Shown piece by piece: positions 53,967 through 63,038 of a stretch of DNA of 64,000 bases (position 1 is the stretch's first letter; the number at the start of each line of letters is the position of its first letter). The position numbers and the translations under genes were made by a program. Origin of the DNA: Prochlorococcus marinus str. MIT 9313. GTDB lineage: Bacteria; Cyanobacteriota; Cyanobacteriia; PCC-6307; Cyanobiaceae. The notes beneath the pieces were generated by a model. The model did no database searches. It was not told where the DNA came from and saw only the letters and a list, made by a program, of their open reading frames with translations. The stretch covers positions 809,347-873,346 of the forward strand of contig NC_005071.1 in NCBI RefSeq assembly GCF_000011485.1, given 5' to 3'.

Positions 53967-54662
53967 TCAATCCAAAAGGAGTGCACCAGCCCAAAGCAAC
54001 AACACTGTTGGCACCGCTTCAAGCTGGTCTCCTGTAATCGGCAGGGTAACGCTTGGTATAGCTGTCATGGCTTGCAGGAGGAGTCCCCCAAGAATCAAGC
54101 CGCTAGCAAGCAAGAGAACACTCCAGCCCAATGATGCAAGTGGGCGACGACCTCGTCTGATCTGACTGAGAAACAGAGCAATTGTTGATACAGCAAGGAT
54201 AAGCTCCGTACTTCCAACAGGAGCAACAATCACAAGCAATAAGGCAAGTCCTCCCAAGACCAATCGAACCGTGAGGCCCTGTCCTTCAGGTAGAGAGAGA
54301 TTCGGCCAGAATTCTCCTGATTTGGTGTTAGCAGTTGATGAATTGATATTGCGTAAACGTGTAAGCAGAGCATTGCTTCCACCACTACGAGCAGCTGTCT
54401 CGACCTGCAGCTCCTCTCGCTGAGAGGCATTAACTGCAGCATTGCTCACTTTGCCAAGCTGACGTTCCTTGAGACTGGACATGAGCAGAGCGTCATAAGA
54501 CGCTTCAACCCTTGCCCTGGCTTGAAGGTCATCGCCTACCTCTAAAAGCCGCTTTTCCTTTGCTTGTTGCACAGATTCGAAGCTGGCTCCTGGTTCAAGA
54601 CCAAGGATGGAGTAGGGATCCTGCGACCCTGGATTCGAACTGGAGCCGATGCCCGAGGCCAT
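53967..54662 (-). CDS. CPP1-like (DUF3353) J-like membrane chaperone
   Basis: From the ATG at 54662 (231 aa) the protein has an N-terminal J-like domain (DPYSILGLEPGASFESVQQA), which lacks a clear HPD motif, then three membrane segments (about 145-165, 180-195, 205-225). This matches CPP1/DUF3353, whose plant member stabilises protochlorophyllide oxidoreductase and imports it into plastids. The reading frame continues upstream, but the J-like segment begins just after 54662. It is probably co-transcribed with the 83-residue ORF before it. Confidence 0.82.
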   Translation of the reverse strand: MASGIGSSSNPGSQDPYSILGLEPGASFESVQQAKEKRLLEVGDDLQARARVEASYDALLMSSLKERQLGKVSNAAVNASQREELQVETAARSGGSNALLTRLRNINSSTANTKSGEFWPNLSLPEGQGLTVRLVLGGLALLLVIVAPVGSTELILAVSTIALFLSQIRRGRRPLASLGWSVLLLASGLILGGLLLQAMTAIPSVTLPITGDQLEAVPTVLLLWAGALLLD

Positions 54663-54700
54663 GGATCTACGAGAACTACTCTGAGCGTATCGAGACCAGC

Positions 54701-54952
54701 TCAAAAGAGTGGTGAACCATAGCGATAGCCATGGCTGTTCTGGAGCTGTTTGCAACAAACCAAAGCCTCTTGCTGTCCCATCCACTGCCTACTCTTGAGC
54801 AACGGCATCTGTGGTGGAAGGTGGAAGCCAACAAGCATTTCAACCCTTTCAGGTTGATCATTGCTGCTTGCAGCACGAAAGCAAACGTACTCAGTGCCAC
54901 CATCAACACAGGGGCGTATCAGCCATTGGTTGTCCACTACCACTGAAAACAT
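54701..54952 (-). CDS. small conserved-looking protein upstream of the CPP1-like gene
   Basis: This 83-residue ORF starts at an ATG at 54952. It begins MFSVVVDNQWLIRPCVDGG and has a compact C-terminal part (LVGFHLPPQMPLLKSRQWMG). It ends 38 bp before the CPP1-like start. The hydrophobic/aromatic distribution and its position in a minus-strand operon favour a real gene. An opposite-strand ORF overlaps but is less protein-like. The function is unknown. Confidence 0.6.
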   Translation of the reverse strand: MFSVVVDNQWLIRPCVDGGTEYVCFRAASSNDQPERVEMLVGFHLPPQMPLLKSRQWMGQQEALVCCKQLQNSHGYRYGSPLF

Positions 54953-55028
54953 TCTTTAACGATTCTGGCTAACTAGACCAGTGAATCGCGAGTTCTTTTT
55001 GTCAGGAAAGCAGATTTAAGCCCAACGA

Positions 55029-56744
55029 TCAAAGGCTGATCGGCTCTACACCACTAACCACAGGCGCAACAGCACTAAGTTCCAACGCAGGGTGATCATC
55101 AAGAAGCTGGTTAAGGTTCCACTCGTTCTTGAACAAGAGAACAGGACGCTGCCAGGCATCCTGAACGGTCTTGCAATTAAAGATCCGTCCCATCTCATCT
55201 AGAGCAGGCCAACCATCACTGACCCACCGTGCCACCTGGAAGCCCATAGGCTCAAGACGGGTCTGAACGCCATATTCGTTTTCTAAACGATGCTGAACAA
55301 CATCAAGCTGCAACTGACCTACTGCAGCAAGAATCGGATCCCGCTTGCTCTGATCAGTATCGTAGAGAATTTGTACAGCACCTTCCTCTCTTAACTCATT
55401 AACTCCTTTACGAAAATTTTTAAATGCTGAAGGATTCGGGTTACGTAACCAGCTAAATATCTCAGGACTAAAGCATGGTATACCCTCGTATTCAACTCTA
55501 GATCCTGTATACAGAGTATCACCAATCGCAAACATACCAGGATTATTTAGACCAATAACATCACCTGGATAGGCATCATCAACGACCGAACGTTCTTGGC
55601 CAAATAACTTCTGTGGGCGAGATAGACGTATGGATTTACCGGTTCGTGCTAGGCGCACCGTCATATCCTTTTCAAAACGTCCGCTGCAGACCCTTACAAA
55701 GGCGACACGATCACGATGGCGAGGATCCATATTGGCCTGTAATTTGAAAACAAAGCCACTAAAGGATGGTCGCAGAGGATCAACAGGGCCCTCACTTGTA
55801 GAACGAGCTACCGGACGCTGCGCCATCTCAAGAAAGGCATCAAGGAAAGGCCTTACCCCAAAATTGGTCATTGCTGAACCAAAAAACACAGGTGTCAACT
55901 CGCCTGCATGGACTAATTCCAGATCAAGCTCTGCACCTGCTGCTTCCAAGAGCTCTAACTCTTCCAAAGCTTGGTCCAAAAGCTCCTGCTCGACAAGGCT
56001 TGGCAATTCCGGATCGTCAAGATGAAGGTGGCGTTCACTGGCTTGCCGGCCCCTTTCCGCTCTTGTAAAAAGAACAACATTTCTAGTTCGACGATCAATA
56101 ACACCACGAAACAACTCCCCACTACCAATAGGCCAATTCACGGCCCAAGGTATTAGCTCCAACTCTGCTTCAATCTCATCCAACAGCAACAGAGGATCCC
56201 GCCCTGCACGATCCATCTTGTTTATGAAAGTAAAGATTGGAATGTTTCTCATGCGACATACCTCAAACAATTTTCTGGTCTGAGGTTCTAAACCCTTAGC
56301 TGCATCCTCCAACATCACTGCATTATCTGCAGCCGCCAGGGTGCGATAAGTGTCTTCGGAAAAATCCTGGTGTCCGGGGGTATCAAGAAGGTTAATTGTG
56401 TTATCTGCATAATCAAACTGCAGAACGGTGGAGGTGATCGATATACCCCGCTGCTTCTCCAACTCCATCCAATCGGAGGTCACCTTGCGCTGCTCACCAC
56501 GGGCTTTAACAGCCCCTGCTTGCTGGATCGCACCTCCGTAAAGCAACAATTTTTCTGTAAGGGTGGTCTTCCCCGCATCTGGATGGGAAATGATCGCGAA
56601 ATTGCGGCGACGGCTAATGGCCTCAGCCAACGAGGCCTCAAGGACTTGATCTATATCGATTGAAGAAGCCGAATCAATCGGCGGGCTCGTGGAATCGGGA
56701 AGAGAGGTCAAGCTGTGACGAAGATCTGGCGGGTGCAAGTGCAT
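55029..56744 (-). CDS. prfC: peptide chain release factor 3
   Basis: This translational GTPase has G1 [17 protein letters not shown]3 [16 protein letters not shown]4 [12 protein letters not shown], and the RF3-specific C-terminal [22 protein letters not shown]3 recycles RF1/RF2 from the ribosome after termination. I chose the ATG at 56744 (571 aa). A TTG at 56768 is further upstream. It is a stand-alone gene. Confidence 0.95.
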   Translation of the reverse strand: MHLHPPDLRHSLTSLPDSTSPPIDSASSIDIDQVLEASLAEAISRRRNFAIISHPDAGKTTLTEKLLLYGGAIQQAGAVKARGEQRKVTSDWMELEKQRGISITSTVLQFDYADNTINLLDTPGHQDFSEDTYRTLAAADNAVMLEDAAKGLEPQTRKLFEVCRMRNIPIFTFINKMDRAGRDPLLLLDEIEAELELIPWAVNWPIGSGELFRGVIDRRTRNVVLFTRAERGRQASERHLHLDDPELPSLVEQELLDQALEELELLEAAGAELDLELVHAGELTPVFFGSAMTNFGVRPFLDAFLEMAQRPVARSTSEGPVDPLRPSFSGFVFKLQANMDPRHRDRVAFVRVCSGRFEKDMTVRLARTGKSIRLSRPQKLFGQERSVVDDAYPGDVIGLNNPGMFAIGDTLYTGSRVEYEGIPCFSPEIFSWLRNPNPSAFKNFRKGVNELREEGAVQILYDTDQSKRDPILAAVGQLQLDVVQHRLENEYGVQTRLEPMGFQVARWVSDGWPALDEMGRIFNCKTVQDAWQRPVLLFKNEWNLNQLLDDHPALELSAVAPVVSGVEPISL

Positions 56745-56768
56745 ATTAAAGGTGCGATAAATGATCAA

Positions 56769-57121
56769 GCCTTTGACTGGGTCTAAGATTCATAAGACAA
56801 GGAATTCACTTCGCGGCAGGTGTAAAGGTGATATTTCAGCCTCTGTCAATGATTGATTGTGATCAGTGTTGCAATCTCAACTCATCTCAGTGAGAAATAC
56901 TGCTTTGGCAAAGTGCTTAAGCGTACTCAATCATTTTGATCCATCGAAGCAACCAAGATCATCAATTTCTAGTACTGAGCCCTACCTGAGGGCCAGGCAA
57001 CAACACCAACGTTGATCTCAATACTTTCTTCAGCGACAACTCAATTCAATGGGAAAAGCCTTGCGCTCTCACTTGTGAAAACAGGCGAGAAGACCTCATA
57101 AATGAAACTGACCCTATGCAG
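56769..57121. other. 353-bp gap between prfC and a methyltransferase gene
   Basis: I see no ORF of convincing length in either strand and no strong hairpin. The promoters of prfC and other signals must be here, but nothing specific is recognisable. Confidence 0.4.
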
Positions 57122-57811
57122 TTAGATCGTGCCAAATACGTCGAGATACCTGTCCTCAACTTCGATCACATGCAAATGATCTAGACCTGCATGAACAAGC
57201 TGTGACTGCACCTCTTCCAAGGTGAAGGCTGCGTGCAGAGACGCCAAATAATCACGAATCAAAATAGAAGGTGCTTCCTGCATGTGTTTTTGTTGAAGCG
57301 CAATAGCATGTTTCGTCGATAAGGGTCGACGCAAATCGCGATGAAAAACAAACGCACCTGGGGCTGCTAAATACTTAGTGACCTGCCATAAAAGATTGGG
57401 GTCATGAAGGTGGTGAAGCAAGCTATTACTAACAACGAGAGCAGCCGAACATTTCAAATCGACGCATTGGTTCACGAGTGATGAAAGATTGGAACAGCGA
57501 TAGGTCAGTCGCTTAAGTTCAGCGGCCATCGCTTTTTGCCGTTGCAAAGCGTGATCAAGCATCGCTTGAGCACCATCGATGCCAAGCACCATCACTTCAG
57601 GCCAGAGCCGCTGGAGACGCTCGCAAATATTTCCAGGTCCACAACCAAGATCAACGATCATGCTGCCTGGAGAAGGAATCTTGCACAAGCTGATCAGATA
57701 CTCCTGCAAGCGTTGGATTAATGCCTCATCACCACAGGAGAAATCTGCTTCGGCATAGGCCCTGGCCTGAAGCGGATCATCCATTAACTCCGGCTCAGGC
57801 AAACGCTTCAC
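57122..57811 (-). CDS. class I SAM-dependent methyltransferase
   Basis: This 229-residue protein has the SAM-binding motif I MIVDLGCGPGNICERL, motif II VLGIDGAQAMLDHALQRQ and a post-II block CSAALVVSNSLLHHLHDP. It is similar to UbiE/MenG-like or Cfr-type methyltransferases; the substrate is unknown. The start is GTG at 57811. An in-frame ATG at 57784 is also possible. It is divergent from nrdJ, with a 150-bp intergenic region. Confidence 0.85.
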   Translation of the reverse strand: MKRLPEPELMDDPLQARAYAEADFSCGDEALIQRLQEYLISLCKIPSPGSMIVDLGCGPGNICERLQRLWPEVMVLGIDGAQAMLDHALQRQKAMAAELKRLTYRCSNLSSLVNQCVDLKCSAALVVSNSLLHHLHDPNLLWQVTKYLAAPGAFVFHRDLRRPLSTKHAIALQQKHMQEAPSILIRDYLASLHAAFTLEEVQSQLVHAGLDHLHVIEVEDRYLDVFGTI

Positions 57812-57961
57812 AAGATCTCAATCAGATTTCTCACTAGTCTCAACCAGGCACTGTCGATGGTGTTACTAAAGCTTGCAGACACCATGAGTGGCGGTAGCGT
57901 TCCCATACTTATCGGCATAAGCCAACCTATGACCCTGACTTCGAGCAGACCTGAGATAGCA

Positions 57962-60271
57962 ATGACAGCCTTAGAAGCCAGCGGACAGCGTGGTGATTTC
58001 CCTGCCACGGCTCCAGCGGCTAACCCGGTTTTTTATCGCACTTACAGCCGCCGCACCTCGTCGGGACGAGAAAGCTGGAACGAAGTCAGCACACGCAACC
58101 TCCAAGGACTGCAGCAACTCGGCAAACTCAGAGCTGAGGAGGTAGCGCTGATGTCGCGCATGCAAGCCGAGAAAAAGGCTCTCCCCTCTGGTCGTTGGCT
58201 ATGGATCGGTGGAACTGATTGGATCGAAAGAGCAGAGAATTTCTCAGGTGCCTATAACTGCACATCCACCAACCTGGTGGACTGGGAAGCCTTTGGTCTA
58301 ATGATGGACCTTGCGATGATGGGCTGCGGAACTGGTGCTGTCATTGAACCTCACTTGATTGATCAGCTTCCGGTGGTTCGCAACCCCATCAAAATCGTTG
58401 GCGTCACAGATATTGGCCTAACAGCAGCACATCAAAGACAAGAGCAGACAACGCACAGCATTGAAAACGACAACGTCTTGATCAAGGTTGGAGACACACG
58501 TCGTGGCTGGGTTGACAGCTATCAGTTATTACTCGAACTATGCAGCGATGAGCGCTTCGCTGGACGAACCATCAATGTGAGTATTGACCTTTCAGACGTA
58601 AGGCCAGTAGGCGAGACCCTCAAGGGCTTTGGTGGCATGGCCAATCCAGTGAAGCTGAAGGATCTTTATACCCGTGTCGCTCGACTGCTTGGTAAAGCAG
58701 TCGGCCGTCGCCTCACTTCAGTGGAGTGTTGCCTCTTAATCGACGAAGCCGCAGTAACAATCGTGGCAGGCAACATTCGCCGCAGTGCTGGCATGCGTCA
58801 GTTCTCGGCGGAAGATCTTGCGGCTGCAGAAGCCAAAGAAAATCTCTGGCAACAAGATGCCGAAGGTAATTGGCGCATCGATCCCGAAAAAGATGCGCTA
58901 CGCATGGCCAATCACACCAGGGTTTACCACAACAGACCGAGCCGATCGATTGTGGTTGAAGCCGTAAGAAAACAATTCCATTCTGGAGAGGGTGCCATTC
59001 AATTCGCACCAGAGGCCATTGCTCGCTCCAATGCAGACCTGCTCACCACACAAGAATTACGCCAGGAATTCATTGGGATCTACTGCGATCAGGGAAAAGA
59101 CGAAGCAGGTCGCTGGTTGCAGACCAACCACGGTCCGATCGATGCCAGCGAACTAGAGCATCGACTAGGCCGCTATGGCCTAAACCCATGCGGGGAAATT
59201 CTTGGAGCCGACTTTCACTGCAATTTGGCCGAGATCCATCTCAACCAAATCGACCCTTGCGATGAAGACGGTCAAGCCGATGCTTTCAAAGCTGCTGCTC
59301 TATCTGTTGCCTGCCTACTAAACCATCGCTTTGAAGTTCCCAGATATCGCCAAAGCCGTGCCTGGGATCCAATTGTGGGCGTGAGTTTTACTGGTTTATT
59401 TGACTTCTTCGTCCATGCCTTCGGTACTGCCTGGCTCAGATGGTGGGAAAACGGTCGACCAGACACAGATGAAGGTCGCCAATTCAAGCAAAAGGAAGCA
59501 TCCTTTTTGATCCGTTGGAAAAAAATAGTCAACGAAACTGTCTGGGACTATTGCGATCGCCACGAGTTGCGTCGCCCTAGCCGTTGCACCACAGTTCAAC
59601 CAGCCGGAACGAAAAGTCTGCTTACAGGAGCAGCGCCGGGATGGCATCCTCCTAAGGCCCAGCGTTTCATTCGTCGGATTACCTTCCGCAAGAATGATCC
59701 AGTGGCGATGGCATGTATGGACTACGGATACACCGTTGTGCCGTCTCAATCTGATAAAGATGAGCAGGGTCGCTTGCTGGATGATCCATTTGATCCACGC
59801 TGCAGCGAATGGTTGGTTGAAATCCCCACGGAAGTCAGCTGGGCCAACCTGCCTGGAGCCGATGCTGTCAATATCAATAACTTCTCAGCACTGGCTCAAT
59901 TTGATTTCTACATGCAAGTGCAAAGCCATTACACGGCCCACAACACTTCAGCGACGATCGAACTGCGTGAGGATGAGATAGAGAGTCTGGGCGAAGCATT
60001 GCATCAGGCCATTGACAACAGTGAGGGCTACATCTCTGCTGCGCTGCTTGCTCGCTTCGATGCCCACAATGCCACCTTCCCGCGCTTGCCGTTTGAACCG
60101 ATCGATGCAAACACATTCGAGCGCCTGCAAGCAGAGGTGGTTAATCGGAGGGTGAGGAGTAACTTCTTCGAAGCTCTTCACTCCTATGACCAAGGTGAAC
60201 TGATGGAGGCGGGGCCGGCAGGCTGTGACTCAGACAAATGCCTACTTCCACTTGCCAAACCTGGGAGCTGA
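57962..60271 (+). CDS. nrdJ: adenosylcobalamin-dependent ribonucleoside-triphosphate reductase (class II)
   Basis: From the ATG at 57962 this is a 769-residue enzyme of the monomeric class II type. The redox cysteine region YNCTSTNLVDWEAFG, the active-site segment NPCGEILGADFHCNLAEIHL and the C-terminal Cys pair GCDSDKCLLP are all present. It makes dNTPs with vitamin B12 as radical generator, as is known for marine picocyanobacteria. The frame continues upstream to 57857 but without a typical N-terminus. It is functionally tied to cobU in this window. Confidence 0.95.
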   Translation: MTALEASGQRGDFPATAPAANPVFYRTYSRRTSSGRESWNEVSTRNLQGLQQLGKLRAEEVALMSRMQAEKKALPSGRWLWIGGTDWIERAENFSGAYNCTSTNLVDWEAFGLMMDLAMMGCGTGAVIEPHLIDQLPVVRNPIKIVGVTDIGLTAAHQRQEQTTHSIENDNVLIKVGDTRRGWVDSYQLLLELCSDERFAGRTINVSIDLSDVRPVGETLKGFGGMANPVKLKDLYTRVARLLGKAVGRRLTSVECCLLIDEAAVTIVAGNIRRSAGMRQFSAEDLAAAEAKENLWQQDAEGNWRIDPEKDALRMANHTRVYHNRPSRSIVVEAVRKQFHSGEGAIQFAPEAIARSNADLLTTQELRQEFIGIYCDQGKDEAGRWLQTNHGPIDASELEHRLGRYGLNPCGEILGADFHCNLAEIHLNQIDPCDEDGQADAFKAAALSVACLLNHRFEVPRYRQSRAWDPIVGVSFTGLFDFFVHAFGTAWLRWWENGRPDTDEGRQFKQKEASFLIRWKKIVNETVWDYCDRHELRRPSRCTTVQPAGTKSLLTGAAPGWHPPKAQRFIRRITFRKNDPVAMACMDYGYTVVPSQSDKDEQGRLLDDPFDPRCSEWLVEIPTEVSWANLPGADAVNINNFSALAQFDFYMQVQSHYTAHNTSATIELREDEIESLGEALHQAIDNSEGYISAALLARFDAHNATFPRLPFEPIDANTFERLQAEVVNRRVRSNFFEALHSYDQGELMEAGPAGCDSDKCLLPLAKPGS

Positions 60272-60443
60272 CAAAAACGCTGATGGGATCCGTGCTGGAT
60301 GGTTCACCAGGACGGATCTCTAGGCAAGAAGCATAAAATCCTGACGAAACCAAATCAATTGGTTGGTAAAGACCATTGCAACCAAAAGCGATAGGTGGCT
60401 ATTTATGGGGTGAGGCAAGTTCGATCTACACCTCCTTAAGCCA

Positions 60444-60710
60444 ATGAGCACTGCCAAGATCAAGGTCAATGCGATGAGTAAAAGCACACGCGAAGCAATA
60501 GTCGACAAACTCAGGGCTTGTCAAACAGATGAGCAGTTACTTGCATACGATGCTCAATTCAATATTGAATCCAATACAGGCCCCTTATATCTGGTGATTT
60601 GCGAATTTCTACATAATCGCACCATCTCTCGTGCGATCGCCGCCAAGTGGCTAAGGACACTACTGGAAGACCGCGAAAATAAACTTCGAATGGTGAGTGT
60701 AAAAACCTAA
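60444..60710 (+). CDS. small conserved-looking hypothetical protein
   Basis: This 88-residue soluble protein, from ATG 60444 or 60474, has a helical Lys/Arg/Glu-rich composition (SKSTREAIVDKLRACQTDEQ; ISRAIAAKWLRTLLEDRENK). The second start fits better with the beginning MSKSTREAIVDKL. No known domain. An overlapping opposite-strand ORF (60320-60508) is probably spurious. It starts an accessory stretch of small genes after nrdJ. Confidence 0.6.
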   Translation: MSTAKIKVNAMSKSTREAIVDKLRACQTDEQLLAYDAQFNIESNTGPLYLVICEFLHNRTISRAIAAKWLRTLLEDRENKLRMVSVKT

Positions 60711-61066
60711 AATATTGCCTTAGATACACGTAAACACGATGCTCATAAACCTGAAGAATGATAGACAGACCAACACATCAATAGTTAAGAACTTTTCAAT
60801 AGGAGTTTGACAAGAAGAATGAAGCAGAGACTCTAAGAAGCATGGAATTCATTCTGTATTTTTTTCATCACTGATCTCTACGTTGGAAAAACTATCAATC
60901 ACATGCCTCTAACAAACCCAAAAGAAAGTTTAAAAACTGATATAGCCTTAATCGTCGGATAAATACATTAACCATCCTCCTATCAAATTAATTGATTGAT
61001 CTTTTCGATGGCTAGAGATGGGCAAGTAGCCTTAGGGTATTACTATTAACGTGCAGCCATACAAGC
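60711..61066. other. 356-bp gap without recognisable genes
   Basis: The sequence is AT-rich with many stops in all frames. Only ORFs of under 20 codons are seen. No tRNA, hairpin or repeat stands out. Confidence 0.4.
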
Positions 61067-61324
61067 ATGAAGCCCAAAATTGTTGATGGACCAAATCAAT
61101 CGAAACGAGGAGAAGAGTTTTCCGCTTTAGCAAAGATTTTTGCTATTGGGGTTGCTTCGCGCGGAATCATTGCAATCGGCATCGTGCCGATGGGCCTTGT
61201 AAGTATTGGAGTGGTATCCATGGGTTTAGTGAGCATTGGCTGCGTAGGCATGGGAGCCATTAGCGCTTGCCTGGTAGGCATGGGGATATGGGCTACGGGC
61301 ATGAATGTTATGGCTGCTTGGTAA
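61067..61324 (+). CDS. small membrane protein with decapeptide IG-MG repeats
   Basis: This 85-residue protein has a polar N-terminus and then about five ten-residue repeats rich in Ile-Gly and Met-Gly: IGVASRGIIA, IGIVPMGLVS, IGVVSMGLVS, IGCVGMGAIS and ACLVGMGIWA. The Gly spacing is very regular. Such repeats would suit a beta-solenoid-like or membrane-spanning stack. I know of no named family. ATG at 61067. It is flanked by accessory genes, and the next gene is on the opposite strand. Confidence 0.7.
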   Translation: MKPKIVDGPNQSKRGEEFSALAKIFAIGVASRGIIAIGIVPMGLVSIGVVSMGLVSIGCVGMGAISACLVGMGIWATGMNVMAAW

Positions 61325-61367
61325 GCAATACTAATCAGAGTACATGGAATATTGGTTAATAGGCATC

Positions 61368-61820
61368 CTATTCAGCTCTATTACAAGCCAAGCAGCCACC
61401 ATTGATTCGATAAGGAGAAAGGTGACCATTAAGACAATAAGTGCCTCTGAAAAATTTCTTTACTCCAATTTCCCTAGCATGAGCATCAGTTAAGGGAAGT
61501 TTTAGCCATTGATCTGGAACCTTGCCGACAAGATTCTTTCGATTAATTTGCGCCTGCTTTCTTCTTAAGTTCTCCTCACGATCATTCTTATCACAAACAG
61601 CCTCAGTTGTGAGTTCACGAGAACATTCAATGCATTCGGTAATATTCTTTTTCTTTCTCAACCGATGAGATAAAGAGTCACTCGGAACTTCACGTTCATT
61701 GCCGCAGCTACAACGGCACCACCAATAGCAATTGCCTGCTGCGGTTCTGCGATCGGACGCACGAACAACAGTTAGGCGACCATAAACTTCTCCGAGCCGA
61801 TCTCGAGGCTTACTAGGCAT
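61368..61820 (-). CDS. zinc-finger-type protein, phage/endonuclease-like N-terminus
   Basis: This 150-residue protein has an N-terminal zinc ribbon with Cys-x-Cys and a second pair (YWWCRCSCGNEREVPSDSL; CIECS) of the type seen before HNH/AP2 homing endonucleases in phages. It then has a basic helix and a C-terminal CLNGHLSP/GGCLACNRA cluster. No HNH catalytic motif is visible. It may be a DNA-binding remnant of a mobile gene. Start ATG at 61820. Confidence 0.65.
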   Translation of the reverse strand: MPSKPRDRLGEVYGRLTVVRASDRRTAAGNCYWWCRCSCGNEREVPSDSLSHRLRKKKNITECIECSRELTTEAVCDKNDREENLRRKQAQINRKNLVGKVPDQWLKLPLTDAHAREIGVKKFFRGTYCLNGHLSPYRINGGCLACNRAE

Positions 61821-61931
61821 CAGTAACTTCTCAAGTCATGCATTAGCAAACATCATTGGTCAAAGGATCTGCTAGCAATTTAATAGGTTGACATATCGAT
61901 GGAATATAGTCAATACACCTCTACAATATAA

Positions 61932-62063
61932 ATGAGCTCTTGCTATTGCCAAAAAGGAGAGGTTGAGAGATTAGCCCAAGCAAAGATCCTGAACGAAAAG
62001 CTTGGGGGGTGCATTTTCAAGCAAAGGCAAATATCATGGTTTAAAATATCAATGCTGACTTGA
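61932..62063 (+). CDS. uncertain 43-residue ORF before tRNA-Ser
   Basis: An ATG at 61932 opens MSSCYCQKGEVERLAQAKIL continuing to a TGA at 62063, 15 bases before the tRNA. It has a Cys-x-Cys near the N-terminus and a basic helix. It could be a real small protein but lacks a clear ribosome site. Confidence 0.25.
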   Translation: MSSCYCQKGEVERLAQAKILNEKLGGCIFKQRQISWFKISMLT

Positions 62064-62077
62064 TAGAGTCAGTTCAG

Positions 62078-62164
62078 GGAGAGGTGGTCGAGTGGTTGAT
62101 GGCTCTGGTCTTGAAAACCAGCATGTCCGCAAGGGCATCGTGGGTTCGAATCCCACCCTCTCCG
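62078..62164 (+). tRNA. tRNA-Ser (UGA)
   Basis: The sequence folds as a type II tRNA: acceptor GGAGAGG/CCTCTCC with discriminator G, anticodon stem CTGGT/ACCAG around CTTGAAA with UGA, a long variable arm (TGTCCGCAAGGGCA), and T arm GTGGG/CCCAC around TTCGAAT. tRNA-Ser(UGA) is a frequent phage/island attachment site. The neighbouring small unusual genes fit that. Confidence 0.95.
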
Positions 62165-62196
62165 TTTTGAGGCGTACTCCTTACGGATGAGGCAGA

Positions 62197-62525
62197 TTGG
62201 TTAAAAAGTCAAAGGAAAACCCAGGAATCCTGAAGAGAACCTTTTCAGCAGCATTAGCCACAGCGTCATTGCTCATCGCGCCAACAGCCAATAGCGCTAG
62301 AGCTCATTTCGACAACTATAGCTATTGGTATGGCTTTGTCGCTGGCGCAGGCGGAACAGTCTGCGGGCTTCTACAGGAGGGAATTTTTCTAAAAATAGCG
62401 TGAAGGGGTTCACCGAAGGTTTTATGGAAGAACTCGAGAACAGTGCACCCATAGCAGCTGTAGACGCGGCAGTCGAAGCAATAAAAGGCGAGGACATTGG
62501 AAAAGGTTGCCCTTTTGAAAGGTAA
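62197..62525 (+). pseudogene. exported small protein gene interrupted by a -1 frameshift
   Basis: The first frame (TTG at 62197) encodes a signal-peptide-like N-terminus (AALATASLLIAPTANSARAH) and FDNYSYWYGFVAGAGGTVCG, then stops at 62403. From 62382 a second frame reads NFSKNSVKGFTEGFMEELEN, then SAPIAAVDAAVEAIKGEDIG and ends GKGCPFER at 62525. A one-base change at the GAGGGAATTTTTC stretch (62377-62389) would join them into a single protein of about 109 residues. Whether this is mutation, sequencing error or a programmed frameshift cannot be told. No family is known. Confidence 0.6.
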
Positions 62526-62674
62526 ATAACTTCCCGCTTGCAGGAAGATGCGACTCAGTAGCGGTGAACCCATGCATTGAACAAGCACCTTATCTTTTAG
62601 CAAATTTACGCTGGGGGTTTGTGTGGAACCTGACCCTTCTTTTTTATGACTGAAGACGCATAGTGATATTGCAG

Positions 62675-62702
62675 GTGTAGGTTTCCCCTCTCCTACCTAC
62701 AC
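62675..62702. repeat. 8-bp perfect hairpin GTGTAGGT/ACCTACAC
   Basis: GTGTAGGT (62675-62682) and ACCTACAC (62695-62702) flank a 12-base pyrimidine-rich loop. There is no T-run, so it is not a standard terminator. It could be part of a small RNA or an attenuator. Confidence 0.35.
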
Positions 62703-62721
62703 GAAGAGCCGCATCACTCTT

Positions 62722-62910
62722 TTGGCATCGAACGACTCAGGAGAGAACGGAAGCTCTGGGGTTGAGCACCCAGGGGTATTTTTCTGTCAGAGGCCCTTAC
62801 CTGAGTCTCGTTTCAGGGGGTATGAGGTCGTCTCCTTAAACGGCATTATTGGTGTTGGTGAAATTCGAAAAGACCTGGAAATAACTCTCATAACGTCACA
62901 TCAGAAGTAA
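62722..62910 (+). CDS. uncertain 62-residue ORF
   Basis: The frame begins at a TTG and reads MASNDSGENGSSGVEHPGVF, then FRGYEVVSLNGIIGVGEIRK. The Gly/Ser-rich N-terminus and mixed C-terminal part give no family. It is the only frame of length in the 62526-63038 gap and may be a remnant. Confidence 0.25.
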   Translation: MASNDSGENGSSGVEHPGVFFCQRPLPESRFRGYEVVSLNGIIGVGEIRKDLEITLITSHQK

Positions 62911-63038
62911 TTTCAGGTTAAACCAACTGCCACCTTCTCCGTTTTAGTTACCGTAACAGCAGGTTATTAGATTTCAAAACAGATTCTATGTTGATTGTGG
63001 TGAAAGCAAATAGAATATCTACGTTTTAGATGCTCTAA

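Noticed and set aside
57812..57961. possible cobalamin riboswitch upstream of nrdJ
   Set aside because: The 150-base divergent region contains no recognisable B12-box sequence by eye.
60320..60508. 62-residue hydrophobic minus-strand ORF
   Set aside because: It overlaps the start of the 60444 gene and has no ribosome site; judged a shadow although its one hydrophobic segment is suggestive.
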